Shown here one piece after another: positions 34,376-46,109 of a DNA stretch of 64,000 nucleotides. The DNA comes from Gamarada debralockiae (Eukaryota > Ascomycota > Leotiomycetes > Helotiales > Hyphodiscaceae), in contig NXFV01001556.1 in NCBI GenBank assembly GCA_002803225.1, positions 62,001 to 126,000 on the forward strand, read 5' to 3'. The position numbers and the translations under genes are program-made. Position 1 is the stretch's first letter; every line of letters begins with the position of its first letter. The notes beneath the pieces were generated by a model, which was not told the DNA's origin, made no database searches, and saw only the letters and a program-made list of their open reading frames with translations.

Positions 34376-36154
34376 CGTTTTTTTTGGGGGGAAGTCTCAT
34401 AGTAAAGCAAGGGTTTTTAGCCAATAGTATCACAGATCTATAATTACAAATACAGTCCTAAAAGCACCAAAAAGTCAAGCTCTGAAGTTATTCTTCCCCT
34501 CATGAGCTCTACAAAGCTCTAGTTTGTCTTTAAAAGACAAACAAAGATACTTTACAATCCCATCTATATAATGCTGCCAATTGTGTATTAAATAGCGCCC
34601 CGCGGACCGCTTCTCAGCTGCGCTAGAGCTCCGTGGATAGAACTCGTCAGCGAGGTCTTTAAGATAGTCGAAACCATTCTCAATTGGATGTAAATCTGGG
34701 GAATTAGGAGGCCAAAAAGGGATGCGTTCTATGCCTATTGCTTTCGTAATATCAGCCAAAGATCTGTGAGCCTTGCTATGCAAACTAACGTTGTCGTCCA
34801 CAAACCAAACCTTCTTATCAGGGTTCAGTTCCTATACCTTCTTAATATAAGGGTAGAGAATAGGAAGCAAGATCTTCTCCTGGTATAAGAACTAGTCAAT
34901 CCCTCCCTTCGATGTATTATTCTCCTTTAAATAGCCGCACTCAAACTTCTCAGCCTTGAACTCCTAATATGGCGTCCGCTCCCGTTTCCACTTGGGATGC
35001 CTCTTCTCTCGTATCTGCTTATTAAGCCCCTCTATGTATTTATACTCCTCTATACTAGGGATATAAGCTTGAGCTCTCTTCTCCTCCGAGCGGCGTTCCT
35101 AGTATATATTGATCTCTGCAACCTTCTCTGCAGAGTTCTCCTTCTCAGCCACAAGTTCCTGGGTCCATGCGTATGCAGGGCGGGGGACGCGTGTATTAGA
35201 ACACATAATACCATAGAATATGATTTGGAATCGAGAAGGACGTTGCGCAACTACCACTTCTTCGGCTGGCGTACCTTGTTGGACAGTGACTCGGCGTTTC
35301 TTGTATGGGTTCTGTCTAAAAGACTAGTTAGCTTAAAATATCTCTAGTATACTTATATCTTACTTTACTTACCCCGCCAAAGTTCACATATAATTCATCT
35401 GTAAAAATGAAAATATCTCCGGCCGCAATGCGAGGGAGCGCCTAGTCGCATAGCTGAAGACGCTGTGTCTCATCCGCCGCATCCAAATAGCACTTGTTTT
35501 GCTGTGTTTTACGTACGATAGGCCATAGAATAGAGGGGGACGAATGTTACTTAGCGATCCGCTCCACAAGAGATCAAGAATAAGGGAGGTTCTCTTGCTC
35601 GATAACTTGGGTGAAAGTTGAGTAAGTATTATCAAGAAGAAGCTGGCGTACACGTTCTAATTCAGGGGATCTATCTGCAACTCGAACTGGTCGTCCATCG
35701 CGGCCTTGGTTTCCACAATGTGAGAGGAGCTCGATAAGATCTATATTAGTACTAGCGCGTTTGACAGCACAGTACCAGATAATATAGGCAGTATAGTAGT
35801 CGAGGCCAGTCTTCTTTGTAATATCATGAAAATCTATAGTATGAAAGAGGCGGAGAGTAATAACAACAGCTCGTAAGTAGGGATAGATATCAGGGCCACG
35901 TTAGCCTGCGATTTTCGACTAGTTAGCCATTGGTTTTCGGTCCTAAAGAATGCAGGTAACATGTACTTACCGCAAATTTAGTGTTTATATAGTCCTCACG
36001 CGTTGATTCGTTGATCTAGAATCAGTAATTAAGTTAGAGTGATTAAATTACATTGATTAGGACCTTAAATTGTTTTCGAGGGGGTTGGAGCTCCAAGAAA
36101 ATCTAGCTATCTGATTGGCTGACTCTGCCAAGAGACTGCACCTCCTAAAAACCA

Positions 36155-36191
36155 TACTAAGTGGGTCTCACTAACTTTTGGGCCGCACGAG
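36155..36191 (-). repeat. Right terminal inverted repeat of the Tc1 element
   Basis: Perfect reverse complement of 34339-34375, bordered by TA at 36192-36193. Confidence 0.95.
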
Positions 36192-38225
36192 TATCGCCTG
36201 GGAGAATATCTATTAGAGAACCACATAAGCCTCTCACATGAGTAAAGAGTCGACAATTATCGAAATCGACCAAATGGTCCTCTGGATTTATTGATACTGC
36301 CCCTTGAATTTCGTGCCACTTCAAGGGTCGCTTTGCCACCACCATCCATCCAAGAAGCCGCTGAGCTGTCTCACGCTCACCTTCATTCTGATTCTGATAG
36401 ATGCGAGTTACGATTCTGGAGTACCTGTTTCGAATTAGTGCAGTAACTTGAGAAGACAAGAAGCTTGCCATCACTTACGCTTGCTCGAATCCTTTCGGAA
36501 ACGTGCCGGGCTGAAGTTCTTCGTATAGCTTTTCTCGCGTCGTTTGATTATAAAGGTTTGTCAAGACCAGTTTTGCAAACAAAAACATTCCTGGCAATTG
36601 CTGTCAGCTTGGTCGAAATGAATGGTGATTTCGCACATACCCTCAGAGCCTTCGCAGACTGCTGACCGGATGTATTCTTGTGTAACACTGGGCAATTCAA
36701 ACTTCTCCCGAATCCGGAGCACCCAACTTGCTGCATAAATCTCGATATCAGATTTATGACCATCCGCCAGCCGGACTACTGAAGCTCTTTTGAGAAGCTT
36801 CCGGATGTCATTCTCATCTTGGCTGACAAAGAGTCCTCGCACCCTTCCGGGGACAGAATCCCCACCAATGATAGACGTGAAGAACGATATAATTGCTTTC
36901 CGTTCGGCAAAGTCGCATTCGTCTATGCCGTCGATAATAATGAATGACCTCGGAAGCGTCTTCAGCGAGGTCTCCAGAAGCTCACTGCACATTTGGGAAG
37001 AGATCAGAGATACTTGGCCGCTGCCGATGCATTGGTCGTAGAGATACGACAAAAGGAGGTCCTCGTTTTGATTCATGAGTTGAGCTAGAAAGGGCCGAGC
37101 CACAGCAAGAAAAGAGTTCCTTTGCTCATCTTGGTACCTGCAGTAGAAGAATACGCTAGCTGCTGAATCCAGCTTCAAACACTCTTCGACGATGAGAGAT
37201 GTCAAGATTGTTTTGCCTTAGACTGATTAGCAATCATTTTGGCAGAGTGAGAGAGCCGTTTCATACCAGCTCCCGGAATTCCATTCATCCAAACTAGTGG
37301 GACCAATGTTTTACCTGGATCGAGCCACGATTTCATTATTGGATTTTCAAGCACCCAGCGCCCAGTTGAAGGATAGTCACGTCGCATCTCGACAAAGGCT
37401 TCTTGATCAAGGATCGCTTTGGCAGAAGAGAGCCAGTTGAGGACGACAAGATGCTTGTTCTTCTTCTCTGCTTCCTCAAGAGCCGTCAATGAGGCCCTGA
37501 CATTCGCTCGCTCAGTCCGGGCTTCCTGAATTTGAAGAATATTTGCTTGGCATTCAATCAGAGCCTTGTGTCGACGAAGGTCATCCAAAATGCATTGGAA
37601 ACGAGCCTTAAAATCCTTCCATGTCGCTCGGAAGAGCTGTCGCCAAGCTAAGAAAAGTTATACAGAGCACCTGAAGGCAGGAGAGCTGATACATACTCGA
37701 TTTTGCGAAGACCCTCAATGCAGATAGATGGAATTCAAGAATATCCTCATACATCATGCATAATACGCCAGTCATCTGCGGACTATCCACGAAAAGAGCC
37801 TGAAATTGCTGTAAGAGTGGAATGTTCTCTGCCAGTTGCTGATATGCGTCGAGAAGGGTGTCGAAGGAATCAGCCCAGTTACTGGCAACCTTTCGTAAAT
37901 GTCAGCACCGCGTTAAATACTGAAAGGGGAGGTCATATACTTGGAGGATGAACTTCATGGGGCCCCAAATAAAACACAAGAGTGACGACGCATTGAGAAA
38001 GACTTCAATCACTTTTCCGTACTGGTCCATGGCTTCAAGAAACCCCTGGATTCTGGTTAGATTCATCATGCTCTTGCGACGTCCTTGCTCATCTTGAATG
38101 GTCTTCACAGCACTTTGGACATCGCCGAGGGACGAAAATTTGAACTTTTCCAATTCCTCTTTGGTGAGGCGGGCTCTGACGTTCGTCAACACTCGTTGGA
38201 AGGCTTCATCGATAGTAGCCATCAT

Positions 38226-38869
38226 TTCAATTGCTGGACTCTGCCACCTCACAACCCCAGAATCCTAGAATGGTTCCCAAGATTAAGGTACGGCAGGCAC
38301 AAATACACAGAGAGGCCTCAAGTGCTTCGCCAGGCGTCCAGGGCGAGAAATCCAACCTTGGGCTCTGAGGAAGTGATTATTCCGCTCCAACATGAAGGCC
38401 AATCGGGCTGTACTCAGTCTATCTCAGTTGAGATTTCGGCATTGCTGTAAGAAGCAGCCCAGTGGGCGAGACTCTGCAGATTAACATGGGGCAGATGGAG
38501 AAGGCAGACTCCTTTCCGGGTTATGGCTTCGGGAAGGATTGTGGTCACCGTAGAGATCCTACGGTGGCCGGCTGGATTGAACGACGAGGCTCTGAATCTA
38601 ACGTCAAACCATGCCGCTATGTCATTTGCCAAACGTATTTTACTTCATTCGAATATCCTCTCCTTTGTATTTCCTGTGAGATACTCTAGACTCTCTGCTA
38701 CGTTTAGGCCCCATGAATCTCCAATTTGTTGTCGAATCGACAAGCCTACGAGATGTCCTCAGCAACAAAGCGTTTGCACCATTCGGACGATACCATGAAC
38801 GCCTCCAAAAGACGCTCTCTTACTTTTGGAGGCTCCTTCAACACAAGAATAGATGTATCGTAAGTTGAA
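38226..38869. promoter_or_regulatory. Divergent region between NACHT gene and SNF2 gene
   Basis: About 640 bp lies between the two divergent starts. Both promoters must lie here. No further motif is recognised. Confidence 0.4.
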
Positions 38870-41800
38870 ATGAAGCCGACCTTGGGCACCCAATGTGTAG
38901 ACTCATTCTGGAGCAGATCAGAAATCGACAAATTCAACTCGACGCGCGGACCTCGACCTTATGAACAGGTCTTATCGAAGCCTGGAGATCGGCTACGGGG
39001 AATTGACCGAAGATTCTTTGTTCGGGGGAGCTCTGTTGATCGGGAAACCAGAGACAGATCGCGGAGCCTCTCTCAAGAGAGCCAAGATGGAACAGAGACG
39101 ACTGATCATGTCGATATGGACGGGCTTGACGACACATGGGAAGCAGAGCCGCGAGTCTTGTGTTTTGGAATGGTGAACATCTATTTTCCTCCAATTCATT
39201 CTCATAAAATCAAGGCTGTTTCTAACATCTGACGCAGATACACAGGGCCAGAGTCAAACTCCTCGAGATGGCTACCCTCTATCCCCCGTTCCTAGGCGAA
39301 GCAGTCCCAGGAACTTCTCTATATTCGTTCAAAATTTTCTTCCAGAACAATTTCTTCTTACGACCAATGCATTTGTCGGAGGGCATAGCTGTCTTAAACG
39401 AAGAAACGAGCAAGATTCTGGCTGCAACAAACTTAACATCGTTCCGACTTCAGGCCTACTCGGTAGTTGATGTGTGGGATAACTTGATTGTAAACAAAGC
39501 CAAGATTGACGCAAAAACAATTCTCTTCATCGACATCGTTCTCTATGGCTCCGAAGAGATTCGTGACGAAGTCGGGAAAATACTGTCATCGGCGCGGGTG
39601 TATTTACAACATCCGTGCTATCAAGAGCCAAACACAGAATATGATAATCCTCATTTCTTGAAATTCAACAGCCCTCCTGCGGTCGTAATGTCGAGCGATC
39701 CCGTTTCTTTGGCTGTTCTCCCGTTGTTACCAGAGGATGTGACATCACCCGGAGCTGTGTTGACGGCAGAGCAAACGTCACGTGCCCAAGTTCGTCGCAA
39801 GGTTGCTGGAGTCTTTGATTCTTTGACAAGATCGGAGAACTTGAAAAGATTAGAGGCGGATATCAGAATAAGAACCCCATTGCTTCCGTAGGTTCTGTTT
39901 CAAATCAAGCCGCCATGAGAGAAAGTTGTTTTGATACGTCTTCAGGCACCAAGAAGAAGCTCTGGACTTCATGTCACAACGAGAGATTGGACCGATTCCG
40001 GAAGAATACTCCCTGTGGGATTCTAGTAGTGGTAACAATCATACATAGTAAGTCCTAGAGATTTTTGTGTCTTTGGGGGTACAATTTCGGAAATTAATGA
40101 CGACAAACAGCTATCAACACCTGATTACGGGCGACAAGACCGATGTTTTTCCAAAGGAAACTGGCGGAGGTATTCTAGCTGATGACATGGGCCTTGGAAA
40201 GACTTTGAGTGTGATTTCAACAATCATTCGAACTGCATCGATCGCAATATCGTTTGCCGACGGTGGTGGTGATCGCCAAGATGCCTCGAGCCACGAATCG
40301 AACCGCTCTGCGCGCATTCAATCAAGATAAACTTTAGTCCTTGTTCCCTCCCCTTGTGAGTTAATCTCCATCTTGCAATTGAGGATTGACCCCCGCGGAA
40401 ACATTGTCTAAGAGTCAAATCTGCAACAGTACTTCTCGATGGCTGGTTGCAAGAATTAAAAAGGTTGGCGATCTCCATCTCATCATATCTCCCTGCTAAG
40501 TAAAGAAATTACACTAGACATTGTGATGGATCTCTGGAAACAAAGATATACCATGGCCGAGGGCGAGAGGTTGATGCTGGAATATTGGCGAATTCAGATC
40601 TGGTTCTTAGCACCTACCATACTGTGGCTGCAGAGGCACTTGAAGGGAACAGTCCACTCCACCAAATCACATGGTTCCGGATAGTCCTCGACGAAGGTAA
40701 GTTCCTCAATTATGCTATCTCTAGTATGCTAATACTTTTTACAGCGCATATCATTCGTCGAATGTCGACCAAGCTTTATCGAGCTGTGTCAACGTTATCA
40801 GGAAACTTTCGCTGGTGTCTGACTGGTACTCCAGTCCAAACACACTTGAGGATCTAGCGTCTCTTGTTGCTTTTGTTCGTTCCCATCCGCTGGACAACTT
40901 ACTCAGTTTCGAAAGCATATTGTTGCACCACTGATGAAGGGGACTGACCAAGGCACGGAGAATTTGCGCCTACTGATGGATTCTATCTGCTTGCGACGAA
41001 CGAAGAAACTTCTTCATCTCCCCACTGCTATCTACGAAGACTGGCCTGTCGAATTTTCCGGAGCAGAAAGGTCGCAGTACAAAGTCACTGAAACCGAGGG
41101 AGTTGAAATGGTCAAACAGCACTGTAGCGAAGCAAGGAATGTCAAGGGCTACTTTGGCTTCTTCCAATTGCACATCCAATTGCGTAGGCTCTGCAACCAC
41201 GGGTCGCATCAAAAACGGCTCTCACAAGCGTCTTTGTTTGAAGACCCTGAAGTTGCGTTCGAACTTCTGCAGGAAAGGGGCGACTCTAAATGCACCTACT
41301 GCAAGATCGTTGTTACTGGACTCAACCATCTTCAGGACAATTTCTCCGGTGATGTCACTCCTTGTGGCCACCTCTTATGCTGTGAATGTGTTCCTCGTTA
41401 TCAACATGCACTGAGGAATGATGACGGAAGTGGATCGCTAGGATGCCCATTATGTCCTCAGAGAATATCAGCAAACTATCTGACAAATAATCGTAACAGC
41501 TCAGGAAATCATAAATCCTCTTCAGCATTCACAAGTTCATACTTCAGAGACAGCGGTATCTCTTCCAAAGTGCTGGCGCTTGTGAATGACATCAGACAAA
41601 GCAGAATGGAAGGAAAGAGGTATATGAACTTCGATTTTGTGGAGACTGAAAGGATTATGGTTGCAGTTGCTGACTCGTTTGAAAGTATTGTATTCTCCTC
41701 CTGGACCAAATTTCTTGATCTTGTGGGACGGTATTTTGCACACAACAACATACCTTACACCCGTATTGACGGAACGTACTCTCTATCCCAAAGGCAGAAG

Positions 41801-42198
41801 ATTCTTGAGGCATTCGATAAAGATGAGTCTGTCCAAATACTGCTTATGACCACTGGAACTGGAGCAGTGGGGTAATTAAACGTCCCTTCCGAGTTCGTTT
41901 GACCTTGAACTGACTTTAGTTCGCCCATAGACTCAATCTTACGATAGCAAACTGTGTCTATCTCCTAGAGCCACAGTGGAACCCTATGGTTAAAAACCAA
42001 GCTATCGCTCGAGTTCTTCGCCTTGGTCAGAAAAGAGAGGTCAGAGTCGTGCGGTATATCATAACTGGAACTGTGGAAGAGGTGTGTTTCTTGATGTTCT
42101 CCACTGCAGTCAAACTTATGACAGTTGCGTAGGGCATGAAGAACCAGCAGATACGAAAACTAGATCTCGCGAAACTTGGATGGGAAGAAAAAGTATAG
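38870..42198 (+). pseudogene. SNF2-family helicase with RING finger (Rad5/HLTF-like), broken
   Basis: Domains are in the right order. An N-terminal region of this fungal family is followed by Walker A in GGILADDMGLGKTL (40170), a DEAH box that appears once the intron after FRIVLDE is removed, LTGTPVQ, a C3HC4-type RING (CTYCK...CGHLLCCEC...CPLC, 41290-41460) and helicase C motifs (FSSWTKFLDLV, IDGTYSLSQRQK, QAIARVLRLGQKR). Introns such as 39238-side CAG, 40030s GTAAGT and the DEAH intron are regular. Three lesions break it: an in-frame TAA at 40328-40330, a 1-bp loss at about 40838-40844 (in GTPVQNTLED) and a 1-bp loss at about 40908-40911. The start at 38870 is tentative. The intact relatives are DNA translocases with E3 activity. 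Confidence 0.85.
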
Positions 42199-43463
42199 AG
42201 AAAGGGTACCGAGGACTAGGGTGCTGGCTCTCCATTTTATCTCGACGCTACATATCATGACATCGCTGTTCCTGTGATCATTGAACATGATGATTCATAG
42301 TTCTCGGAGTATTTCATACGACCTGCATTGAATACTTGCGTGACGCACAAAGCCAATCCGTAGAGACGGTCTGGAATAGTGGTACCTCAGCCAAATAGTG
42401 CACTTTCAACCTTGAGCTAATCTTATCAAACAGTCAAGCTACAAACAAAAATTATCAACGGGAATGAAAAGGGATCGTCTCCGCTACACTTGTCCCACTC
42501 TCCAAAATTTCTAGAACCAGTCATCAAACTGCTCATTGGGGAGCCAGTTTGAACCATCCGGACTAAACGAGCCCAATCCAAGGAGTCCACACAGGAGTAG
42601 CAGGGATTCTCGCTAGAGTGTTTTCGTCGAGTCTGTTCCATGCACCACCAGCTTAGAGAGCCATTGCAAAATCGTGGAACAATGTCGATTTTTGGGGTTG
42701 TAGTCATTCGCCAACAGGTTATAGCCGTTCTACAATCCGTTATTGTGAACTCATTCAAACACCAGATCGAAATGACGTTCTCTGGTGCACGCTTCTCCGC
42801 AGCAAAGTCGCCATCGTATCTTTGGTCAGCAACGTGAGCTACATGAAAGGATATGCCTTGGAAGTGAACTCCTGAGGATGGTAATCTTCCGACCATCAAC
42901 CTAGTCACCGGAGAGTCGGCACTTTCCTGTTCTGTGGAAGTTCAAGAGCAAATGATAGTAATTCCGCCGCACTAGGCAGGTAGTAGAGAAGCAAATCGGG
43001 TACGAGAGAGGGCAATAAGTGAGATTGGGGTGGGAGGCAAGAGGAGGCATTATCCATACTGATATATGTTCCATTTGACAGCCGCACAGTATGGCATGTC
43101 TCCACTCAGGTATGGCTTTGTTCCAGATATATCAACACAGGACGTCCAAGTTCACTGAGAACTTTTATTCTGGTTGGAAACATAGTCAGCCACGGAGCTA
43201 TTGCTCCCCTAAATGGAACGTCTTAGTCAATTTCGAATTCGTAATTAGTTTCTCCATTGGGGTCCAAGCAACAATCTTCGAAATAATCCATCTTTCAGGA
43301 CGATTGCGCTACCAGATGTCGCAGCATTTTTTTAACTGTGCTTGTGGCGCTGGGCTCGCAAGATCCACACTTCCGAGTGAGAGCATTTCCCGAATTCAAC
43401 CCCATTATGAATCTGTCGTTACTCCAAATTCCAGTAGTTGGGCCGGTGACTTGCTTCCAATTG
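42199..43463. other. Unassigned region after the SNF2 relic
   Basis: This is 1.26 kb. A 160-codon minus-strand frame (42426-42908) and a 131-codon plus-strand frame (43091-43486) have no motif I recognise and are probably fortuitous or very old relics. Confidence 0.3.
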
Positions 43464-43467
43464 CCAG

Positions 43468-43759
43468 TGTTCCCGTCAGCCCATGAATAGGCCAGTCAAT
43501 TCATGAATGAAAGTCAGTTATCGGCAGATTAGTTGGCCCATAAATCTCTCTTGCAATGTAACAAGATATCCCTAGGCGGGGGCTCCCACCGCCTCCCAGT
43601 CCCGCAGACTAACCCTAACCATAGCCGTCGCTGCACTCCAACGGGGTTCTTCGACAGTACTCGAAGTTTACTTTTTTAGGCTTTATTCACCGGTGGACAA
43701 GTTGGCCCAATATCCGCGATAATTCATGAATTTGAAATATTCATGGGTTGACGGGAACA
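43468..43759. mobile_element. MITE-like element, 292 bp
   Basis: Terminal inverted repeats of about 22 bp (TGTTCCCGTCARCCCATGAAT) with one mismatch extend imperfectly to about 45 bp through a second ATTCATGAAT block. The element is flanked on both sides by CCAG (43464-43467 and 43760-43763), a probable 4-bp target duplication. It has no coding capacity. The middle is GC-rich (CCTAGGCGGGGGCTCCC). The superfamily is not assigned. Confidence 0.75.
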
Positions 43760-44177
43760 CCAGCTTGGCCTCTGTTCATACAATACACAGCGAGCTTATC
43801 AGTACTGATGCCGAGGAGGTTGATGCCTTGTGAAGCAATCTGGCTGAAAGGACCAACCCCCTAAGACGCCTACTGCACCGGTGTACTGGTATAACGGGAA
43901 ACCCATTCAGCACTTTCTCTAGAGATTGTATTTCCCCGCAGAAAGGATATCATCCACGGGCCAGCTAAAGCGACTAGGACGAATTCGGCCGCACTAACAC
44001 ATTGCTACCATCTTTTGAGATTGCGAAACAGCCATAGTTGTTTGCGTCGACCTCCCCTACAAAGATATCCTTTCCCCCAAGCCCCTCTCTATCAAAGTTA
44101 TGATAATATAGTATATGTATTTAGTAAACATTTTTCACTAGCGTATATTATTCTATTTTTTCTGACTAATTACGTCA

Positions 44178-44555
44178 TTACACAACCAGATTTTTATTGG
44201 CAATCGCCAATTTCTCTGTTTGCCACGCAAGTAATGTTATAGAGGAAGACAAAGTATCGGGGTAATTAGTCCCTAAGATTCTGGTCTGTAACGCTATACA
44301 CGCTATACATTCCTCCATTAGCTTAAGTGCCTCTGTATCTCGGCCATATCCTTTCCACATAAAGGCCAGATTAATCCTATTCTCCATATCCTTGTCAGCG
44401 ACATCAGATATTAGCGCACAACGTACGTGTGGCAGGTATGCCCTCCACCCGCTTCGGTTATTGTGGTCATGATGTGGGAACACTTCCTCTAATCGTGCAA
44501 TAGCCCTTTCGGTCCATTGAGTGATCAGTTCCTTGTTTCGAAGCCAGTTCCGCAT
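44178..44555 (-). pseudogene. Fragment of an NB-ARC/TPR (kinesin-light-chain-like) STAND protein
   Basis: 126 codons read like the linker and first TPRs of fungal NB-ARC-TPR proteins: NWLRNKELITQWTERAIARLEEVFP, then AYLPHVRCAL, then a TPR ending in TRILGTNYPDTLSS. The NB-ARC part and remaining TPRs are absent on both sides, so it is a remnant. It is a second STAND-family relic within 10 kb of the NACHT gene. Confidence 0.7.
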
Positions 44556-44616
44556 CGCGAGATATAATAATCTATGAAGATCAAAAGCCAGGTCTGTCGA
44601 TCACTTAATAATAAAA

Positions 44617-45245
44617 GTGCAGGCATTGAGCGTCCCAATCGCCTCTATCTCTTCAGAACTCGCGCTCTTTGAGTCGCGTACTGAAGTCAAAGACGCAATG
44701 GACCTAGGCAAGATGGTAATGAAGGCAGCGTATGACCGCAACCACACGCCCACTTTTTTTAAGACCGGCGATCTAGTCTACGTACGACTACGCAAAGGAT
44801 ACAACTCGCTATCTGTGGCTATCAAAAGCTCGGTGCGCAAATTATCGGTCCAATGAGAATCACAGAACGCGTTGGCCGCCTTGCATGCCGCCTTCAATTC
44901 CTGACATCTAGAAGGTTCACAATGTGTTCTCAGTAACTCAACTAGAGCCTGCATCAGACCCGGCCCAGGATCCGTTCAATCGACCATTTCCGGACGAATC
45001 TGCCCCACTTAGCGCGGAATAAGACATCTTCGAAGTAGAACGAGTACTGAATAAGAGAGTCTTTAAGGAAGGTCGTGGCTACGCCACAGAATACCTCTTG
45101 AACTAGAAGGGTTACGGCCCAGTACACGACTCATGGTCAATGCAAAGAACGTTAGTGATCAGCTTGTTTAGGACTATGAGACAGAGATGGCGCAGTTCAC
45201 GTGGCTCCCCTAGTACACTACTTTCTAGGAGGGCGTAGAGCTTTC
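44617..45245 (+). mobile_element. Ty3/gypsy chromovirus remnant (integrase C-terminus with chromodomain)
   Basis: The 3' end of a gypsy pol can be followed across frames: AAYDRNHTPTFFKTGDLVYVRLRKGY, then PMRITERVGRLACRL, then the chromodomain EVERVLNKRVFKEGRGYATEYLL and KGYGPVHDSW. A TAG stands where chromodomains have Trp before KGYG, and a TAA precedes it. There are frameshifts too. Everything upstream of the integrase tail is missing. Confidence 0.85.
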
Positions 45246-45251
45246 CTTTGC

Positions 45252-45261
45252 GAAGGGGGGG
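45252..45261 (+). other. Probable polypurine tract of the gypsy remnant
   Basis: GAAGGGGGGG immediately precedes TGTCTCTTATAG, the expected position of a polypurine tract before a 3' LTR. Confidence 0.6.
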
Positions 45262-45758
45262 TGTCTCTTATAGTATATCTAATTGAATGGTTAGGTGGTT
45301 AGTAGCTATAGGGTATGGATTACGTGACCTCGCCTCTCTTCTCGCTTCATGTAGCGCTCCTACGCTTGTAGAATCAAGCCTTTTCACACCCCACATAACA
45401 ACTTTTCACATTATGACTATAACTGTCTCATAGTTATAACTCTGTGACCATGGTTACTTGACTTCACAGAACCATAGATTTCCAAAAGTCACTTATATCA
45501 AAGCGCCATGGCCTTGTGATTGCCAGGCAGTGGCCTAAGTAACAAGGCCCTGTGGTTGATATAGCCATTGCGGCTCTTACACAAAATAATCAGAGCATTA
45601 TGTAGTCATATTATAAAAATTCCAAGCTAGAGAGAAAGAAAAGAAAGAAAAAACTATTTATAGTAGAAGCAGGGAATACAAGCTATATGTGCTAATTCCT
45701 CTAGTGTCTTTCAGACAAAGAACAAGAAATACAGTTATTCTGAACCCGCGATGTCACA
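45262..45758 (+). repeat. Possible 3' LTR of the gypsy remnant
   Basis: It starts TGTCTCTTATAG after the polypurine tract and may end at GCGATGTCACA near 45758. The right border is a guess based on the TG..CA rule, because the 5' LTR is missing. An A-rich run at about 45636-45660 lies inside. Confidence 0.4.
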
Positions 45759-46109
45759 TGACCACAGTCACCTTCCCTTCTAGACTAATCGTCACGCTAC
45801 CTTACAAAGGAGGATTAGGCAGTAAAAGCAAGTCTCCTATTTGAATTGGAGGAGGTTTTCTTTATGTCCTATAAATGCGCTAACATCAATTCTAATATAG
45901 GAACACGGATAATAAGATTTTTAACATAGGACACGTGACTCCCTGGCTACTATGACACCTCTACATATCGTACAGTTTTGGCGCTAGAAAATGAACCGTT
46001 ATATCGAGTTTGACTGTAAACGCTAAGCCTAAAAGAGCATGCTGATAAACCACAGCGTAGATCTCATCTGACAGTGTTCGCGACAGGCTAAGAGTTATTC
46101 AGGAATGTT
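45759..46109. other. Spacer between LTR and metalloprotease gene
   Basis: This is 350 bp of AT-rich sequence with no gene. It contains CACGTG near 45952. Confidence 0.3.

Larger units (their letters stand above)
34339..36191 (-). mobile_element. Tc1/mariner-type DNA transposon inserted in the NACHT gene
   Basis: This is a 1,853-bp element flanked by TA on both sides (34337-34338 and 36192-36193), with 37-bp perfect terminal inverted repeats. On the minus strand it encodes a DDE transposase relic. The C-terminal part (34801-34475) reads VDDNVSLHSKAH and WPPNSPDLHPIEN, the Tc1-family catalytic signatures. Upstream the frame continues but has TAG stops at 34832-34834 and at two sites where the family has Trp (GGID-stop-F and TPY-stop-EF). 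The TGG-to-TAG change fits repeat-induced point mutation. The copy is therefore not autonomous now. Confidence 0.93.
33073..38225 (-). pseudogene. NACHT-type STAND (NLR-like) gene with C2H2 fingers, split by a Tc1 element
   Basis: Minus-strand exons are 38225-37941, 37889-37697, 37647-37267, 37216-36641, 36590-36479, 36424-36194 (then the transposon), 34336-34306 and 34249-33073. Skipping the element and one TA keeps one 995-codon frame with all splice sites intact. The N-terminal helical region (MMATIDEAFQRVLTNVRARL; GPMKFILQ) is followed by the Walker A motif GIPGAGKT (about residues 281-288). After it come Walker B-like FIIIDGIDECDF, a region ending VQLVHSTAK, and C2H2-like fingers. Such proteins are fungal NLR analogues linked to incompatibility and immunity. 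Besides the insertion, a 1-bp loss near 33328-33334 shifts the last finger and tail. Confidence 0.88.
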
